Positions 34,136 through 46,694 of a stretch of 64,000 bases of DNA are shown piece after piece. The notes beneath the pieces are model-generated. The model was not told the origin of the DNA, did no database searches, and saw only the letters and a program-made list of their open reading frames with translations. Within the stretch, counting starts at the first letter, position 1; each line of letters opens with the position of its first letter. Source of the stretch: Epiperipatus broadwayi (taxonomy: Eukaryota; Onychophora; Udeonychophora; Euonychophora; Peripatidae); NCBI GenBank assembly GCA_028023455.1, contig JAQFVV010000513.1, forward strand, positions 126,001 to 190,000, given 5' to 3'. A program made the position numbers and the translations under genes.

Positions 34136-35275
34136 ACTGTAAAGTATATCAGAATATAGCATTTTTTTTATCAGTCGATTATAAATACTATTTAAATGTA
34201 ATCTTGTTTTATTTTTACTACTTTGTAAGTATTGTATAGTTTTATGTATAAGTATATATGCTTACTTTGATAATTCTGACTTTAAAATAAAATAGATAAT
34301 TGGATGATACATTTCATTTAGTTTTAATTTATGTATACACAATAACTCATTTATTGGAAACCACTTAAAAATCAACAACCAACCACGATTTTATACTCTT
34401 TTTATATTGATTTATTTATTATAAATTAGAAATTTGGTATTGTATAATTACAGCATTAGTCGATATATTTATATAATCGTTCATGCATAGTTATAATCAG
34501 ATAGGTCTGCTGCATTAATATTCATTTATGACATTTTTTATGGGTGATCCATAAACACTTATGAGGCAGAATGAAATAAAGAACTATACATTTCAGCGAT
34601 AAGAAACATAGAACAAAAGATAGCTAATTACTCTTTGAAGTGTATAGTGATTAATATTTTGCATATAGCAATAAATTCACTTATGCATAATTATTTTAAT
34701 GGGTTAATCAGAGGATTTGTGAAAGAAATATAATAATAATTATTTTGATATTAACCAACAAATTCTATTTTTTTAGAATCTACGGGTAACCAGCCACAAA
34801 ACAACAACAGTATATTTGATTAATTTTATAGGTTTGTTTTTAGCCTCTTTTTACTCTAAATTTTATAAGCTTTTTATATTATTGGTTAATTATATAAGAC
34901 CCTAAATATTAATATGACTGGCATATCACTTATTAATATTTACTGGCACAATTTCTCATCTTATTTTAAATATTTATGTAATTGGATGTTCCTTGCAATT
35001 TAGAATAATGGTCGGTCAAGACGCCAAAGCAAAAGATTGTTGGGCTGAATTCCATTTGAGCTATTAGATGATCTATGCAACCCCACACTTTTATTATTTA
35101 TTTATTTACTTATTTTCAAAATAAATATTTTATTTCTAATGTGTTCAATTTACTTGCAGTTTAATAGAAGCAATACAGTAGAATAATAAATCTATACCTT
35201 CTTTCATTAAGATGTTTTATTTGAGTCATTTTCGACCTGTCACTCTTTTCCAGAAATCCGTTTTTTTCTAAACAT
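34136..35275. other. AT-rich intergenic DNA
   Basis: No gene recognised. A slightly GC-richer patch at 35000-35090 has a 20-codon open frame (MVGQDAKAKDCW..) without other support. Confidence 0.5.
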
Positions 35276-35279
35276 GATA

Positions 35280-35830
35280 GGCCTATTAAATATGTAAGAT
35301 CTTTATTATCACCATCATTTTAAACTATTGTTGATCCATTAAATAATAAAGCTTTTCTAACTTAATCCATAATTTCTCTTTTTTACACACACCAACAAAC
35401 TTTCTTATTTCAGTTGTCGACCTCACATGTAGTCTTTTTTAAAGTATTTTACCTTCTTTTGGTATCCGGTTAAAAAGTTTAACTATCCATCTATTATTAT
35501 TTTTTCTAGCAGTATGTCAAGCCCAACTCCATATCAGTTTCTCAATTCTTCCAATTATGTTAATAATATCTGTTTGTCTCTTATCCAAGTATTTTATTTT
35601 CGATTCCTTTTTATTACCCCCAACATCTCTATGTTTTGCTGAATGGTTGAAGTTTCTGAATTGCTGTTCTTTAAGTGTCCAAGTCTCAGGTCTATAAGTA
35701 AGAGCTGGTCATCTATTAAATTTTTTTCTGCTCAAACATATAGGTATACTTTCTTTTAATATTAAATTATTTCCATGAAACAACATGAAATTCAAGTTTG
35801 AATGTTATGTTTCTAAATTTCTTGTCATTG
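35280..35830 (-). mobile_element. 3' end of an RTE-like LINE (relic)
   Basis: Minus-strand frames give ALTYRPETWTLKEQQ (the 'YGxETWTL' block), then IIGRIEKLIWSW..HTARKNNRW and RSTTEIRKFVG, the typical C-terminal region of RTE-like ORF2 proteins. Two or three stops interrupt it. The polymerase core is absent, as expected from 5' truncation during target-primed reverse transcription. Confidence 0.7.
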
Positions 35831-36674
35831 TGGTGCAGTTATTAGGCTTAGCATATTATGTGTTGTAACTGAATACTCGATATCGCTTTTTCAGTATATA
35901 TTGTGCTAGAAATTATTATACAGTATGTATATTTTACAGTAACATATTATATATATGCTAGAAGTTATTTTTTATCGTATGATTGCAGGCATATATTAAG
36001 TATTTATTTCTTTAAAAAAATCTGTCAGCTTAAGCTCTTGAGATTGTATTTTGATAATATAAAATCTCACATCTTTACATCTGAAATGTTATTTGTCACA
36101 ATTAAAGATTTAATGAGATTTCAGAAACTTTCTGATTACATTTAGTTTTTTTTTTAAAAAAAAGATGTATTTTTTATTATTATTGTTGTTGATTCTTGGT
36201 TTGAATTTAATATTCACTAGATTATGTTTTGTAAAATACAATTTTTAGCATTTATTTTGAATGTTAGAATTTAATTAAAATATTCAGTTTTAAAGAAACT
36301 GAATTTGAAAATAAATTAAAATAAAATCATATATTAATTCAAATCTTTCATAACTTCCAGTTATAATAAATAATGATAATTAAAATTTAGACTGATCCCT
36401 TAGGTAGCAATAAAGTAACTGAATAATATAACTATAAAAGTATTTCAGAATAATTAAACTACTTTATTTAAATCAATTCTGTATGCATGTCTTATTCTGG
36501 AAAAAAATATTATATGGTAATGAAACGTGGATTCTATAATTATAATATAAACCCCACTTGAAAAATTCCATTTAGACAGCTCTGTAAAATTCTGAATATG
36601 CAATGGCAAAATCATAAGGACAATCTTATGTTCTTTATCTTTTTGGATGTGATAATGTTGAATCAACTATTGTA
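35831..36674. other. AT-rich intergenic DNA
   Basis: No feature seen; small open frames are Ile/Phe/Lys-rich and unsupported. Confidence 0.5.
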
Positions 36675-36880
36675 AAAGAAGATCAAGAGACCCTTAAATC
36701 TGAGAGCAATGCACCTAGATCATTATAGTTAATGCACCCCTTTCCCCAGTAGCCATCTTTTATCTTTATGGTTAACTATAAAGCTATGAGATCAAACTAA
36801 AAACACATAAGCTGAGTAGGCATTGAATAGGAATTATGATCCTCAAACATTCCTAGCATCCACTGATTATAATGTCTTGT
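36675..36880 (+). repeat. Decayed copy of the 59.6-kb inverted-repeat family
   Basis: AATGCACCCCTTTCCCCAGT, AGCCATCTTTTATCT and GAGTAGGCATTGAATAG parallel 59710-59740 and 59985-60000. Its hammerhead-like core is not preserved. Confidence 0.4.
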
Positions 36881-37345
36881 ACTAGATAACACTATTTTAT
36901 GGAGAAAGTTGGTAGTGTTTCAACAAATTTTGTAACCATATGAAATGATGGTCATGTGATAATTTAATGATTTGTGTATAGAAAATGAGTAAATAGTAGT
37001 ATATATCTTAAAAATGTATTTTGGAATTTAAGCAGTGTTTTTGTTGGACAGAAGATTCCATTTACATTGTAATATTATCTCATAAATATACTTCAAATAT
37101 TCAATATTGTTTGTTTTCATTGGGGAGATAGGGATGAGGATGAAATTCAATGAAGAGCTACAACTAAACAAGATGTGAAGTCTTTCAGAAAATAAATCAC
37201 TACAGAGTAACATTGTTGCAATATTCTTCACAGACAAAAATATCAGCTTTAATGTAGGGATGTATTTATGGAATGTTTCCTACAGTCATTGCAAATCTTA
37301 TTTTATAAGTGTATTTTTTGCTTTCTATTTTTTTCTGGATTGCCT
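36881..37345. other. AT-rich intergenic DNA
   Basis: No feature seen. Confidence 0.5.
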
Positions 37346-37349
37346 AATT

Positions 37350-37385
37350 CAGTAATGGTGAACCTAATTTTATGTGTGCATGCCA
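37350..37385. repeat. Likely hAT terminal inverted repeat
   Basis: CAGTAATGGTGAACCTA, then TGTGTGCATGCC, matches the hAT terminal pattern CAGTGATGGCGAACCT...GTGCC. It lies just outside a hAT-like transposase relic. The 8 bases before it (GCCTAATT, 37342-37349) would be the target-site duplication. The partner end was not found. Confidence 0.5.
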
Positions 37386-37739
37386 AAAATTTCCCCAAAA
37401 ATTTATTGAATGATTGGCGCGACATACAGTTACTAAATCAAAATATAAACAACTTAATTATTGCAGTTTTTTAAAAGTTTATAAAACAAAATAATAACAA
37501 TAATTAAACAAAATATCTATATAAGCTACATATAAGTAAATATTTATGTAGAAGAGCACAAGTTGAATGAAATGTAATAGTAAACAAATAATAGTAATTA
37601 AAACAAAATTTTGGAAATAAACATATAAAATCAACATAAATGGATATTATATAATAAATTTTTTGCTGTTGTACATTGGATGCCAAATATTTTACATTGA
37701 GTTCATATTTTATCATTTATAATAATGTACATCTGAACT

Positions 37740-39400
37740 AGATTCATCTGTCATTCTATTTCTCGAACTGTCTTTAATTAAATTTGTTTCTGCACATTTA
37801 GAGGAACAAATTGATAGTATACCAGTTGCTAATTTTTGTAAAAAATTAAATTTTTCAGGAATAGCATTCCAAGTAGTCAGTAATAATTTTCCATTGTTTC
37901 TAACTCATTCCTCAAATCAATAAATTTCTGTTTCCATATAGAACTAGTTTTGAAAATCGACTGATTGCATTTCCATATCTTTCAAATTAAGCCACTCAAA
38001 AATTTCTAACATGAGACTATCCATTGAAGTTATGCCTGTGTATAAAATAAAATTTGATATTTCTGAAAATTGTCTGAATGAAGCAAATCTTAAAGAAAAT
38101 TTACCAATTATCGATTGAATAATAGCACAAAAGTCTTGCTCAATTTTAGTTGATCTGTTTTCTCATGAGATTTTAAATCAGTCAAGAACTTTTTTAGATT
38201 TCGAAAATACTTGAAGGTGTAAAAAATAAGATCACGGTTGAAAATTTGTAATTTAATTTTAAATGCTTTGATCAAATCAAATGTGACAATAATTGTCTCA
38301 TTATAACCTTGCAGTTTCACATTTAATTAATTTAGATGTGAACACATATCAGTAAAAACATTAATTTGAAAGCCATTCAACATCCATAAATTCATCATAT
38401 TTTTCAATGATTTCTCATTATGTAAAAAGTCTAATTACTTTTAAACACTCAATGATTCTTTGAAGAACTGTTCCTCTACCTGATCATCAGACATTGTTGT
38501 ACATAAGTAAACTATAGTATACTGTTATCTCACTCATTCATAACATCATCCAGTGGCTTAAAGCTGGCCTTCATGCATAAAATCTGCTGATGTATAATGC
38601 TATGAAAACCCAAAATTGTATGTCCAATACAGTTGTTAAATAAACTGAAAAAACTATTTTTTTTTCCAGTCATAAGCACCATCTGTAGTTACTGATACAA
38701 TTTTGGCAACATCTATGTTGCAAATATCTATTCCTTTTGTTGTTACTAATGAGATTAAACTGATCAATTCTTCTTTGATATTATTTCCAACACAATAGTG
38801 AATAAAAATAGCCAAATAAGGTGATCCATTTATGTCTGTACTTTCATCAAGGTAGACAGAAATTAAACTAGAAGATATCTTTTTTGTTGGTAAGTAATGT
38901 TGATAGCCATTTGCAGGATTCTTTCTTTAATGTATTTCTAACCAATGATAAATCTTTATGCTCTAAATAATTTTTGTTTGTTTTCAAAATCTTCAAAAAG
39001 AACTCGTGCACATTTCATACAAGCTTATATTCCCCATCATTAAAAGGTTTCCCATGTTTGGAAATTACATTTGAAGTAAAAAAATTAGCAGCATTTATAT
39101 TTGAATGATTTTCAATAAATTTCATTATAGATGTTGATTGAATATTTATATTTTTAAAGGTTTGGGCAATATATTCTTTTGATTCATCACAGAGTAATTT
39201 ATGGTTGGTCTCATAATGCCATTTTACCGATGATGTTCTCAGTACAACTGTTACAGAATATAAAACATTATCCTGGTGCCTTTGTTAATCATTTCATACT
39301 AATCAGTCCACCAGTTTTGAAATTCTTTACTGGTTGATAATTTTTGTTTTTTATTTTCACTATTCATATTAATATAATGATAACAAATTTATTTAAAAGT
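37740..39400 (-). pseudogene. hAT transposase relic (ZBED5/SCAND3-like), minus strand
   Basis: From 39400 downward the broken frames give KEFQNWWTD, HYETNHKLLCDESKEYI, NVISKHGKPFNDGEYKL, then VYLDESTDINGSPYLAIF (first catalytic aspartate, about 38815-38870), VSVTTDGA (second, about 38671-38690), HTILGFHSIIHQQILC and, near 38108-38320, KLQGYNETIIVTFDLIKAFK. This order is that of the hAT transposases behind ZBED5, SCAND3 and GTF2IRD2-type genes in animals. The BED zinc finger was not found. At least ten stops and shifts make it a pseudogene. The terminal repeat at 37350 probably belongs to it. Confidence 0.82.
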
Positions 39401-39779
39401 AAATTTAAATGAGCTTTAATAATCTTATGAATCAAAGTTTATCATTTCATTTTTACAGCAAAACTTCAAGCAAAAAAAAAAAATCATTTGATGGCATTGA
39501 CCACACATTCCATTCCTTTGTTTTTGATTTTGATTACATTTAAAAAATGAATGGTATCAACATGTTTAGATGAAAAAAGATTAGGATAGAAAACCATTTG
39601 ATTACTTTTACTTTAGATTTGAAAAAACTTACTTCAAAAAGTTATAAAATATTTTACTGAGTTTACTTTTTAGTTTTATTGGAATCATTTGATATGTTAC
39701 AAAATATGAATAGGTAGTTTTGAACATTGATATCTTCTGTTAAATTTATGCAGAAATCATTTAATTGCAGTTCCTTGTA

Positions 39780-40385
39780 TTTTTGTTTTGAAATCACTTT
39801 TATTAATTAAATCAATTAAATTGTTATAATCTCTTGCACAGAAGTCTATTAGCTCAGCTATTATTATAAAAGGATTCTGAATCCAGGAATTATCCTCATT
39901 GGATTTTAGAAAATATTGCAAAAGTATTGACTACAAGTTTTACAAGTGGCTGAAATTGGCATTAAAAATGTCATCATCTACTTTAGAAATTATTTCACTT
40001 TAAAATTCTTGAACTATAGAAATCCAGAATTCTTATTTCCTATAAAAAATGCAATTTTATTTCTTGTATTAAAAAGGATAATATTCTTTCCTTGTAATTG
40101 TATATTAATTTCATTGTACTAAGTAAAAACTTGTGCTAAATATGCATGACAAATAAACCATAAAGGATTTGTTAAAAATTCAATGAAATTCTGGCTTAAA
40201 TTAATGGTTATGAAAAAAAAAGATTATTATGAAGTTCAAAAACTCTTATTATTGTTTACCTCTTGATTGCCACCTCACTTTAGTATGTAATGAAAGTGCA
40301 ATATGGTCCCTATCCATTTCATCACACAAAAATTTAAATAATCTGGATTGAAATGGTTGAGATTTTATATAGATGCTAAATTTTA
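39780..40385 (-). pseudogene. Second hAT transposase relic, central to C-terminal part
   Basis: Minus strand, from 40385: IKSQPFQSRLFKFLCDEMDRD, ALSLHTKVRWQSRGK (the conserved 'HTEVRWLSRG' block of ZBED5-like transposases), then QLQGKNIILFNTRNKIAFF. It duplicates the central part of the neighbouring relic, so it is a second copy and not a piece of the first. It begins abruptly at the block before the HTEVRW motif; no N-terminus or terminal repeats were found. Confidence 0.75.
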
Positions 40386-40389
40386 TGGC

Positions 40390-41615
40390 TTCATCCAGAT
40401 TAATTTTAAAATATATCAAATATTATATTATTACTAATGCTTGTCTATGCAGACACAGTGATTTCTTGTTGATATTGTACATGTTGCCATTCGCTTTGTC
40501 TTTTCTTTCATTACTTGAGATCATCTACACAAATATCAATACACTGTTTCTAATCAATTTCCTGTTTTATAATGTAATTATTAATACAGTTACATATATC
40601 TTTTTTGGTAGTTCTTTACTATACACAAACTCATAGATTTAAATATATGATAGTCATTATCATTATTATCACTTTATTGAATATAGTTGTCTTAGTGAAT
40701 TTTCTATAGTTATATTATAACTTTAATATTTTTTAATTGAAAAAAAATGCTATAGTTATAGTTGAAATATAAAATTAGAAGTTATCAAATATGCATGCCA
40801 TTTGAAAAATGCAAAACTTTACCAGAGATTGCAATTAATATCTATGATATATTTCGTATAATTTTCAGTCTCCCTATATTAAAATTAGATTGGCTAACCT
40901 CATGATCTATAAGTAAAATGTATGACTTTCATATATGATTCAAAATGACTAATCTCTCGAAATTTAAATGTTAAATTAACACACACAGAAACATTGGAAG
41001 TGCCCTTTTCTTCACTTGGTAAGATAAAGCTCTATAGACTAAATGGCTAAATATGTTTTAATCATTGTCTACATGTATGTAAATTAAACAAACTTATATG
41101 TGTTTGAATTGACTAACACTGTCATATATTGATATACATGATCGGATTAATGTAAATGGGCCACAACTATGATTTCTGGAATGTGAAGTTATATGTCTTC
41201 AATTTCTGGTGATAACTAATGTCTTAATGTAATTGATATGAAATTAATTGGTTATAGTATGTATACAAGCATAACCTTTGATTTTGATAACTGGTCTCCA
41301 TTGAGATTGATATGTAAAGGTCCTTTTTTTTTGTAAATGATTCTTATGGTTTGTGAATAAATTTTCCTTTTGAAAGATAAAATAATCATTGCCCAATTGA
41401 GAGCAGACTCCATTTTTAATTTGTAAATATTGAAGTAAGACATAACTGATAAAATATTATCAAAAACTAATTTTACTATCATTCATCACTCAAAAAACTA
41501 AATAAAAGCCTTTTCAAATTTTAAAGCATTAGAAGTTTATGTGAAATAGCCATTTTAAAAAAAAATAGAAGCTATTTTTAATTTATAAATATAAAAATCC
41601 TAAAAAAATATTAAA
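40390..41615. other. AT-rich intergenic DNA
   Basis: No feature seen. Confidence 0.5.
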
Positions 41616-41750
41616 AACTTCTGTTATATATATTTTTTTCTCATGGGTCAAAGCATCAGCTGGGAAGCGAACCCGCAAACCCGGGACAACTGCTTGTAAG
41701 GCAGATGTGCTGACCACTCGACCACCAATGCTTGATAACTTCTGTTATAT
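41616..41750 (-). mobile_element. tRNA-derived SINE with 14-bp target-site duplication
   Basis: AACTTCTGTTATAT occurs at 41616-41629 and again at 41737-41750. The DNA between reads, on the minus strand, as a tRNA-like body: GCATTGG acceptor start, TGGTCGAGTGGTCAGC (box A), anticodon stem-loop with loop CTTACAA (TAC), GGTTCGCTTCC (box B), CCCAG and a pairing GATGC end, then TTTGACCCATGAG and an A-rich tail beside the first duplication. A 7-base insertion lies before box B. Same family as 46569-46694; not a functional tRNA because of arm mismatches and retroposition hallmarks. Confidence 0.85.
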
Positions 41751-44700
41751 TTATTAGAAAAATAATGAAAAAGTCAAATTTCATTTTTCCAGACAAATGA
41801 TTTAATTTATGAAAATATTTTTAAACTTAAAAATAAAATTTTAATTTGAAACTAAGAGAGAGAAAAAAGGCAAGACAATATGTAAATAGAATACAAGAAG
41901 ATAAATAATAATATTAACTATGCATTTTTTATATTTATAATTTATTTTAATATTTTTTATAATAAATATTTTATATATGTAATAGAATAAAATACTATTA
42001 TTCAATGTATTGCATTTGTGTATTATTATTAAATATTAAATTCTAGTATTGCATATTTTTTATGTTTTGCTATTAATTAAATGTTAGCTTTATCTTTATG
42101 GGTGTTTGGACTTAGTTGATCAGAGATTGGATATACAAGCGGTTTTTTTAATCAATCAAACATTAAAGACAAACACATGTAAATGAATGTTGTTTAGCAA
42201 TATTAACATTTGAAGCAAAGAACAGATAAGTTGCAAATATATCTGAAACAAGTTTTTGATTCCATTCTATTCATAGATTATTTATTTAATACTGACAACA
42301 ACATGACTCTCATATGCTCATTCATCTGTTTCCAATAGCGGTCCTCTTATTTCTACTTTAGAACAATCTACTGTATACTTGAATAACAAATAGGTAGATA
42401 GTATAGTGCTATAATATTTCTCATCTCAGTCTAGTTTCTGGCTTTTATCTTTTTCATTAAGAAATAGAATTCAAAGCTACAATTAATGCATTTATGCATC
42501 TAAAGAATAACTTTACTTTCTTTACACCATTCAAGTTTATCTTAAATGTTTTGGATCCCCATTAATTTGCTCACCTAGTTAAATATAGATACACCCTAAA
42601 TTAGTTTTTTTATATTTTAGAGACTTCACTTTTATGCCAATAATAAGAATTGGCTAGGAAGATTTTAATAATAATGACATCATGTGACTGTATCATTGCT
42701 TTTTATCTTCAGAGCCATTTTCATTGTAAAGGTCATATCATCCACCAGACTTGTTCATGGATTTTATTTTTGTTGGTGATTATTATTATTCAAAGCTGAA
42801 ATGTGTGCACATATGCATTTAGAAGTCTTCATTTTTCTCTTTATATTAACCAAAATTCAGCAAAATCATCACGGAACAAGTCAAAACTCACAATGAATCT
42901 ATCTAGGATAGTGATTTTCTAGCAATATACCATACTGTGTCCATGAATTATTGAAGCTTACATTACAGTACACAACTCTAGAATTGTTTAAAGAAACTGC
43001 TCTTAGAAGCATAATATGCACATGAGAAAGTCTTGTCATGTTGGTTGGTATTAAACTGAGATCTCTAAAATATCTAGAAAGACTGGTAATTTATATATAT
43101 ATATATTTATGCAAATTTGATTTAGCTCAGATTTAAATCCTTAAGATTCTTTTTTATTTTATATTATTAGTTACAATACTGTAAAGGAGCAAAAAGTTGC
43201 TACTAGATTCATAGCTGTATTACTTCTAACTTTGAATCTTAGTCCACACTGAGAGATGCAAATACCAAAACTAGTCTGGTGTGTTTCATCTGACAAAATA
43301 CAATCCAACATCTTCTTTAACATACTTTTTCCAATCAAAGTTTTCAACCACACTCACTTTAGTACTCTTTCTGTATTTGACTGGTAAATCACCAAATTGG
43401 TTAATTATCTAATTTCCATTTGCATTGCACATTTTGTATATGACTTAATAAAATTTCTTTTAAATAAATATAAGTAAAAGCGTTAAATTTTAACTATATT
43501 AGTACACTTTTAATATTTTATGAGATGAATATCAATCAACTTAGTTTTCTTTAACGGGATTTCATTTTTTTCTTTTGTCTGCTCTTTTAGCAAGAGAAAT
43601 AATTAAGCATGTTTTAAAATCATACCCTCTTTTTTAATATCTACTCAAGTTTTGAATGTTTCTTAATTCATCTTTTTGTTTAAAACCTATTCTCATAGTT
43701 TATTGCATGTCCTTTGATCATCTGAATATTAAGTAAAGATTCTTAGAGTCGTGATTATTATTTTAAACCTTCATAATAAATATGAATTCAAAATGGATGC
43801 TTTCTTTTTCCTTAAATGATTTATTCTCTTAGGAATTGTTGAAGAAGTCAGCTAAAAGTTATTTTTAGTTACCTATTCTCTAAAGCCCAATTGAATTTTT
43901 AAATAAATAAAAGCAATTTAAATAATTGATTTAATCATTATAATTAATTTTTATATTAAATTAACTCCATTATCTTCTTTCTAAAATACCAATGTTCAAA
44001 TTAAAGTTTCTACTATATTTATATATAATCGTTTTCTATGTATGTAATAATGAATTATCAAACCTTTATAAATTTTAACACATATTTACCATAACTTCGG
44101 TATAGGCATTATTTGTATAATAACAGAATTTATATACTTTAGTAAAACTTCTTTAAATAAAGGTAAGAAAAAACAAGTTTTAAATATACCACTATAGTGC
44201 AAACAGCTTTCAACATTCTTTTGAATAAGAATAGTGAAAAAATGCAGTTGGATGTTGGAATTTTTTAAAATGATTTTCCAGCATTATTATATGTATCAAC
44301 TGATAGATTCCCATTTACTAATCAACAATTATGTGTTATCTGGGTTATTTAACGACTAGATGATTTGAAAAGAAAAATCCTAAACTCATTTTGAACTTGA
44401 AAATATTTTCAAGTTTTATACAGTTTGAATTTAAATCCCATGTTGTGGACATGGGAAACAGGTGCACTAATTATTTCAACCGTTGTTTTTAAAATATGCA
44501 CATATATATTGTAACGCTCTAAAATATACAGCTCGTGAGAAAATTACTCAAGGGCAATTTGCATGGGAATTCCACATTCGGACACCACATAATCAAATAC
44601 TTTTTCTTTTTATAGACTCCTAAATCGACTCTTAGATGCAAGTGACTCTCTCATAGTTTAATTAATCTTATTGATTGCAATAAATGACAATGGCTAAAAA

Positions 44701-45100
44701 ATAACGAGACATTATGATTTATTTACACATATACATTTTTACCAGACAAATTGTAACATAAGTGACAGTCATTCATGGCAAACATTAGTATATTAAGTTA
44801 AGTTTAGAATAATGACATATACTATTTAATAGCCTTACTTAGCTTGAATACAAATTAATATGCTTAGTGGTTTATTGATTGTACTATTATATTTTATGCA
44901 CAGACTAACTGTCAGTACTAATTACGAATCCAATTAGTCACAATACAGATTCAGGATATGTTAGCATTATTGCCTATGATCAAATCAGTTCAGGCTGTAA
45001 TGCAGGTAAATAACTAAACTTTAACTAAGCATGAGTAAGAGGCAGGGAGCAGCATCAGCTTTACACTCAATTATGAATCAAGAATATATAATCCAAAGTA
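41751..45100. other. AT-rich intergenic DNA
   Basis: No gene or element recognised. 44510-45000 is slightly less AT-rich and has two TGTAACNNNA-like strings (44510, 44753), not enough to call a long terminal repeat. Confidence 0.5.
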
Positions 45101-45342
45101 TATGATATATAGTAGAAAGATGCATCTACCACATACTACTGCTCAAAGTAAGGGTGCTAAATGGAGTGACTAGCAGACTCAACAGTATCACACAAATAAA
45201 ATATAAATGAACTATATGATATATGGCAGATATCTCTACCAATCACATACTACTGCCCAAAGTAAGTTAATGAATATGAGTGACTGGCAGACACAAATAG
45301 TATCACAATCATTTGTGAATAAAACTACACTTATAAATGAAC
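45101..45342 (+). repeat. Tandem duplication, unit about 110-130 bp
   Basis: Unit 1 (45101-45211) and unit 2 (45213-45342) share TATGATATAT.G.AGA, CACATACTACTGC.CAAAGTAAG, GAGTGACT.GCAGAC and TAAATGAAC. Non-coding. Confidence 0.75.
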
Positions 45343-46568
45343 ATTATACATAAACAAAACAGCTGGAAATAATATCAGTTAAGTATCCTTTAAATGTTTG
45401 CTTTTTCCCAAATACGAAGAATATTCTACTTAAAACCATAACCCTTTATAATTATTAAAACAAACAACCTTCTGTGATTTATTTAGTCTACCCATGCAGC
45501 TGTTTTATTCTATACAGAAATCATTAATCTGCACTATTTATGTTAATGATTATTATTATTGCAATTTCTATATTTACAGTTATGGAAATAACCATTATTA
45601 GTTGTGATTTTAAAATACTAACTAAGTTTTAAGAGTATGACAAGGGTTTGTAATAATAAACTAATTACTTTATAAAAAATATTTTTCTTTTTTAGATTTT
45701 CACTGACTAATCTGTGGCATGAATAATTAAAAAAATAGCAATCCCTTGCCATAAAAATTTATAAATAGTTTTACTACATAAAATTAATTATAATAATTTA
45801 TAAATCATTTTCAGTATAAATTAAGTGTAGGAGATAAAATACTTAATATATTCAAACTTCATACACATTACTTTTTTATCACTAAGAATTCAAGTTCTGA
45901 ATTCAGGAATTGGTAGATTTTTAACAGACTCAGACTGTACAAACATAGATATGTCTGCTGAAACATCTATCATGTTGGTTTTGGCTACTGCAGTGGTCTT
46001 CACTAATGTGTATTTACTTTGTCATTCAATGAGCAGTTTTGACAGTGTATTCCTTATTGTTTGACAGCTGGTTTCTCCCCAAATCAATAGATACTGTTAA
46101 TATTTAGGCAGGTCATATACTAAATTCAATGCTCCTTAAAATGATTCTACATTACTTGATGGCTTTTTCATGCTTCACAGTGGGCTTTTGGCCTGCACTC
46201 TGCTGGCTGGGCCAGAGCAGGGCAGATAATAACTTCTCTACTCTGCCATTATATTTTAACACAAAACATACTAATAAATCAAAGAAGCATCAGTGTAAAC
46301 CAAAGCAGAATTAGCAATAAAGCAGATTAAAAATTCAAAGCAAAATAATTTATGGTCTTCAGAGAGTTCCTGTTTATATTTAACTGAGTTGTCTTATCAG
46401 CAAAATCAGTTTTCATTGAGGGTCATTTACGTCATTTATCTATTGGTGGTAGATAACTCCTAAACTTCATTTCTGCCCATGACTTATTTGTCCAATTACA
46501 GCATTTATAAAATTTTAACTTTCAAAGGGATTATACCAAAATGACAAACATGGCTTATTTATCTTCTT
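45343..46568. other. AT-rich intergenic DNA with a GC-rich hairpin
   Basis: No gene recognised. An imperfect hairpin with 14-base arms lies at about 46191-46226 (CTGCACTCTGCTGG / CCAGAGCAGGGCAG). Confidence 0.5.
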
Positions 46569-46694
46569 AATTAGTTGATCTGTTTAATCAAGCATTGGTG
46601 GCCTAGTGGTTAGCATAGCTGCCTTCCAAGCAGCTGGTCCAGGTTCATTTCCCAGTCAATGCTTAGACACAAAAAAAATTAGTTGATCTGTTTA
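46569..46694 (+). mobile_element. tRNA-Gly(UCC)-derived SINE with 18-bp target-site duplication
   Basis: A perfect 18-base direct repeat (AATTAGTTGATCTGTTTA, 46569-46586 and 46677-46694) brackets a tRNA-like sequence at about 46592-46662 and an 8-base A tail. The acceptor strands GCATTGG and TCAATGC pair with one G-U. Box A is TGGCCTAGTGGTTAGC. The anticodon stem GCTGC/GCAGC encloses CTTCCAA, anticodon TCC (Gly). Box B is GGTTCATTTCC with one change, and the T stem is mismatched, so it is not a working tRNA. The post-tRNA string TTAGACACA resembles the tail of the 41.6-kb copy, which makes this a SINE family and not a single retropseudogene. The tail and duplication indicate LINE-driven insertion. 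Confidence 0.9.

Noticed and set aside
34985-35090. Short gene or exon with MVGQDAKAKDCW
   Set aside because: Only about 20 codons, no splice context or recognised similarity.
44505-45000. Long terminal repeat of a Gypsy/BEL element
   Set aside because: TGTAAC-type strings occur, but no paired repeat, primer-binding site or polyprotein was found.
46569-46694. Functional tRNA-Gly gene
   Set aside because: Box B and T-stem changes, an A tail and perfect target duplications point to a retroposed SINE.
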